From the NCBI GenBank assembly GCA_938027385.1, contig CALJBF010000278.1:1-7860 (forward strand): a stretch of 7,860 bases of DNA. Reading direction: 5' to 3'. Origin of the DNA: an uncultured Porphyromonadaceae bacterium (GTDB taxonomy: Bacteria > Bacteroidota > Bacteroidia > Bacteroidales > Muribaculaceae). Both the position numbers and the translations under genes were made by a program. The notes beneath the pieces are model-generated. The model had not been told where the DNA came from and did not search any database. It saw only the letters and a program-made list of their open reading frames with translations. Below are positions 5,785 through 7,860 of this stretch, piece after piece; the stretch's first letter is position 1, and the number at the start of each line of letters is the position of its first letter.

Positions 5785-6735
5785 ATGAGACTTAAAACGA
5801 TACTGACATTCCTTACCGCCCTGCTCGTCACGTTGTGTGTGTCGGGCCAGAAACTGACCAGAAACGTGGGCGCCGTTCCCGATGCCTATAACTTCTGGCT
5901 CTATGCTCCTGAGGGGGGTGAGGATGCCGTCAAAGCTGCCGAGGATGGCGCCGATGCCGGCGAGCCTCAGAAAAAACCGGTGTTCATATTCCTGCACGGC
6001 GCCAGCCTGTGCGGAAACAATCTTGACAAGGTGCGCCGTTACGGCACCATCGACGCCATCGAGAAGGGGCGCAAGATCGACGGCTATGTCATCGCTCCGC
6101 AGAATCCCGGCGGCTCGTGGAATCCGCGCAAGGTGATGAACATCCTCGACTGGGTTGAGGACAATTATGACGTCGACAAAGACCGCGTGTATGTGCTCGG
6201 CATGAGCCTGGGCGGTTACGGCACCATCGACGTGGCCGCAAGCTATCCCGAACGCATCGCCGCCGCCATGGCCATCTGTGGTGGCGGTACGGTTGGCAAC
6301 CTGGCCGGTCTGAACGAGCTTCCGCTCTGGATTATCCACGGCACCGGCGACCGCGCCGTCAGCGTCAAGGAGAGCGACAAAGTTGTCTCGGCGATGAAAA
6401 AGGCCATGGGTGGCGATACTCCGCGTCTGGCCTACGACCGTATCCCGGGGATGAACCACTCGCAGCCGGCACGCATATTCTATATGCCCGAGTCGTACGA
6501 CTGGCTGTTGAGCCATTCGCTCAGTGATGAGTCACGCTCTATAGCCCAGACATTCGATGTAACCTTCAATTCACTCAGAAAGGCATACGAGGGGCTTACC
6601 CGCGGCAAGTCGGGCGTCTCGGCATCAAGGTCAAAGGCACGCGCGTCGAAGTCGCGCGCCCGTGCCGCAAAAGCCAAGTCACGCGCCACGCGCCAGAAAG
6701 CGTCGGCACGTAAAAAACGTGCATCCAAAAAATGA
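5785..6735 (+). CDS. Secreted alpha/beta hydrolase with a basic, histone-H1-like C-terminal tail
   Basis: A 316-residue serine hydrolase of the dienelactone hydrolase/prolyl oligopeptidase/LpqC-esterase kind. A type I signal peptide covers residues 1-21, probably cut before QKL. The oxyanion-hole HG is at 71-72 (FIFLHGAS), and the nucleophile elbow GMSLGG gives Ser141. Asp189 (HGTGDRAV) and His225 (PGMNHSQP) complete the catalytic triad in the right order, so it should be active, most likely on esters; the substrate is unknown. A short acidic low-complexity stretch (about 44-60) precedes the first core strand. Residues 273-316 form a Lys/Arg/Ala/Ser tail with 19 basic and no acidic residues in 44. 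This is not part of the fold and suggests binding to a polyanion such as nucleic acid, LPS or acidic glycan. The gene starts 48 bases after the propeller gene with no promoter of its own, and its stop overlaps the next start (ATGA). Confidence 0.88.
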   Translation: MRLKTILTFLTALLVTLCVSGQKLTRNVGAVPDAYNFWLYAPEGGEDAVKAAEDGADAGEPQKKPVFIFLHGASLCGNNLDKVRRYGTIDAIEKGRKIDGYVIAPQNPGGSWNPRKVMNILDWVEDNYDVDKDRVYVLGMSLGGYGTIDVAASYPERIAAAMAICGGGTVGNLAGLNELPLWIIHGTGDRAVSVKESDKVVSAMKKAMGGDTPRLAYDRIPGMNHSQPARIFYMPESYDWLLSHSLSDESRSIAQTFDVTFNSLRKAYEGLTRGKSGVSASRSKARASKSRARAAKAKSRATRQKASARKKRASKK

Positions 6736-7565
6736 AATCATATACTCTTTTACTGGTTGTGGCCGCCGGTATTGCGGCCGCCTCGTGTGGCTCGCGGTCG
6801 GCTGACGCCGATGCAGCACCCGCGGCACTGCTCGAACAGGCCGAGGCGTGTGTCAACACCGATCCGGCCACGTCGATAGCTCTGCTTGACTCGCTTTCGA
6901 AGACATACCGCACCGAGACCGCTCTTGTGAAACAGGCCATGGCGTTGCGTCCGCGCGCCATCGAACAGCTCACATTGCGTGAGATCGCAACGGCCGACAG
7001 TATGCTTGAGGCCAATAAACATGAGATAGAGACCCTGCGGGGCTCGCTGCGTTGGGTAAAGGAACCCCGTATGGTCGACGGCTATTATATAGCCCGCACG
7101 GTCTACAATCCCGATTTCATGAACACCACCGGCATCGAGGCCCGTGTCACCGACATAGGCCGGTTTTATGTGGTGTCGTCGGCAAACCCCGGCAACGGGC
7201 ATACGTCGGTGACCTTCACCGACGGTTCGGCATCGGCCACCACCGGCGAAGTGCCATACGACGGCGAGAGCAATTACCGCATCGGCGGGGGAGAGGTGGT
7301 GACCTACTCACCCGAAAAATCAGATACACTTGGCGCCTTTGCCGCGCAGGCAAGCGGCCCGCTCACATTGCGTTTCAATGGCCGCGGCAAATCGTCACGC
7401 AAGCTTTCGGCCCGCGATGTAGAGGCAATAGCCGTAGCCTACCGCTATTCAAAGGCGGTAGAGAACGCCCGCAACGCCGACATCGAGCAGCAGCGTCTGC
7501 GCAAACAGCTTGAGATTGCCCGCTCGCAACAGCAGCGCCTCGCCGACAAAGCCGCCAATAACTGA
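6732..7565 (+). CDS. Lipoprotein with helical (TPR-like) N-terminus and C-terminal coiled coil
   Basis: I do not recognise a named family. The 277-residue product has a clear lipoprotein signal (lipobox AASC, lipidated Cys19, then GSRSADADAAP). Residues about 31-108 are helical; the stretch ACVNTDPATSIALLDSLSKTY resembles one tetratricopeptide-like helical hairpin. Residues about 109-217 look beta-rich (MVDGYYIARTVYNPDF, RFYVVSSANPG, SVTFTDGSAS, GPLTLRFNGRG). Residues about 228-277 are a charged Gln/Arg/Glu-rich coiled coil (IEQQRLRKQLEIARSQQQRL), suited to self-association or partner binding. The ATG at 6732 overlaps the hydrolase stop codon by four bases, which indicates translational coupling and a shared job in the envelope. 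Like the propeller lipoprotein it begins CGSR after processing, with little acidic surface-export signal. It is the last gene of the operon; no convincing terminator follows. Confidence 0.85.
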   Translation: MKSYTLLLVVAAGIAAASCGSRSADADAAPAALLEQAEACVNTDPATSIALLDSLSKTYRTETALVKQAMALRPRAIEQLTLREIATADSMLEANKHEIETLRGSLRWVKEPRMVDGYYIARTVYNPDFMNTTGIEARVTDIGRFYVVSSANPGNGHTSVTFTDGSASATTGEVPYDGESNYRIGGGEVVTYSPEKSDTLGAFAAQASGPLTLRFNGRGKSSRKLSARDVEAIAVAYRYSKAVENARNADIEQQRLRKQLEIARSQQQRLADKAANN

Positions 7566-7614
7566 CCGGAGCTTTTTACCTCTCCCGTTCCTTATTATAT
7601 CGCCTCTACACATT

Positions 7615-7675
7615 ATTATATAATAAGGTAAATTATATAATGAGGTAATATATACGGATTATGTAATGAGCTTAA
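7615..7675. repeat. AT-rich palindromic direct repeats
   Basis: A 17-base unit, ATTATATAATRAGGTAA, occurs twice in direct tandem (7615-7631 and 7632-7648) with one difference (A or G after the palindrome). A degenerate third copy (ATTATGTAATGAGCTTAA) lies at 7658-7675. Each unit opens with ATTATATAAT, itself a perfect palindrome; the first copy extends to TTATTATATAATAA (7613-7626). They lie in the spacer after the operon, about 85-145 bases upstream of the tRNA-Ser promoter. Possible roles are protein-binding sites or a strand-slippage tract; nothing in the sequence decides. Confidence 0.6.
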
Positions 7676-7724
7676 ATGTATGGCGGGTATTTTCAAAGGA
7701 AGGGCAAATATCTGGTTTGATTGC

Positions 7725-7776
7725 GTCTGAAAAAACTACCGAAAAATACTTCGGCGAAAATTTGCACAATTCAGAC
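7725..7776. repeat. Inverted repeat enclosing the upstream half of the tRNA-Ser promoter
   Basis: GTCTGAA at 7725-7731 and TTCAGAC at 7770-7776 are perfect complements separated by 38 bases. A smaller hairpin, CCGAA/TTCGG (7739-7743 and 7750-7754), lies between them. The right arm sits between the -33 and -7 boxes of the tRNA-Ser promoter. It may be a paired protein site or chance. Confidence 0.35.
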
Positions 7777-7792
7777 AAAACCCCTACCTTTG
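7761..7792 (+). promoter_or_regulatory. Promoter of tRNA-Ser
   Basis: TTTG at 7761-7764 (-33) and TACCTTTG at 7785-7792 (-7) are 20 bases apart, a near-ideal Bacteroidota promoter. Transcription should begin near 7796-7800, only about 7-11 bases before the mature tRNA 5' end. Confidence 0.85.
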
Positions 7793-7806
7793 CACTCGTA
7801 AAATAC

Positions 7807-7860
7807 GGAGAGATGGCAGAGTGGTCGATTGCGGCGGTCTTGAAAACCGTTGAGGGTCAC
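7807..7860 (+). tRNA. tRNA-Ser(UGA), 5' part only, cut by the window edge
   Basis: The sequence begins GGAGAGA (acceptor strand), TG at positions 8-9, a D arm with GCA/TGC pairing and the conserved loop AGTGGTCGAT, then an anticodon stem GCGGT/ACCGT around the loop CTTGAAA. The anticodon is UGA, reading UCA/UCN serine codons. What follows (TGAGGGTCAC) is the start of the long variable arm typical of tRNA-Ser. The T arm and 3' end lie outside the window. Confidence 0.94.

Noticed and set aside
4870..6516. Long open frame on the minus strand (548 codons)
   Set aside because: It runs antisense across the propeller gene and the hydrolase, both of which have clear motifs, signal peptides and start contexts. 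Its translation shows no recognisable domain; GC-rich coding DNA readily gives such antisense frames.
7566..7600. Possible terminator after the last operon gene
   Set aside because: Only a four-base GGAG/CTCC pairing can be made and the T run is inside it; too weak to call a terminator.

Overview
The window looks like chromosomal DNA from a Bacteroidales member, most likely a Muribaculaceae-type gut bacterium (inference). Supporting signs are: Bacteroidota-type promoters (TAnnTTTG -7 box, with TTG or TTTG about 19-20 bases upstream where a -33 box is visible); no clear Shine-Dalgarno sequences; a ribosomal protein S16 with a long Ala/Glu/Lys tail; lipoproteins beginning CGSR; and GC-rich coding sequence between AT-rich spacers.

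Layout. Bases 1-1517 are read leftward: the 5' half of a tRNA-Glu(CUC) at the left edge with its own promoter, then rpsP (S16) with a terminator, then a small three-helix membrane protein of unknown function. A short divergent promoter region (about 1515-1582) separates these from a rightward long RelA/SpoT homologue at 1618-3885. Its (p)ppGpp synthetase, TGS, zinc-finger and ACT regions are intact, but its HD hydrolase site is destroyed, so it is probably synthetase-only. The 270-base spacer after it (3886-4155) is rich in structure. It holds a REP/BIME-like element (GTAGGG-hairpin ... hairpin-CCCTAC), a second hairpin, a 10-bp-spaced AAATCAG repeat beside a strong promoter, and a 12-bp-stem hairpin where transcription should start.

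That promoter serves a probable three-gene cell-envelope operon, 4156-7565: a lipoprotein with a PQQ-type beta-propeller, a secreted alpha/beta hydrolase ending in a histone-H1-like basic tail, and, overlapping it by ATGA, a lipoprotein with a helical N-terminus and a C-terminal coiled coil. No specific pathway can be assigned to this operon from sequence alone. The final 240-base spacer carries tandem AT-rich palindromic repeats and the promoter of a tRNA-Ser(UGA), whose 5' part runs off the right edge.

No CRISPR array, insertion sequence, transposase, phage gene or antibiotic-resistance gene was seen. The least explained items are the BIME-like element, the basic tail on the exported hydrolase, and the regulatory architecture in front of the envelope operon.
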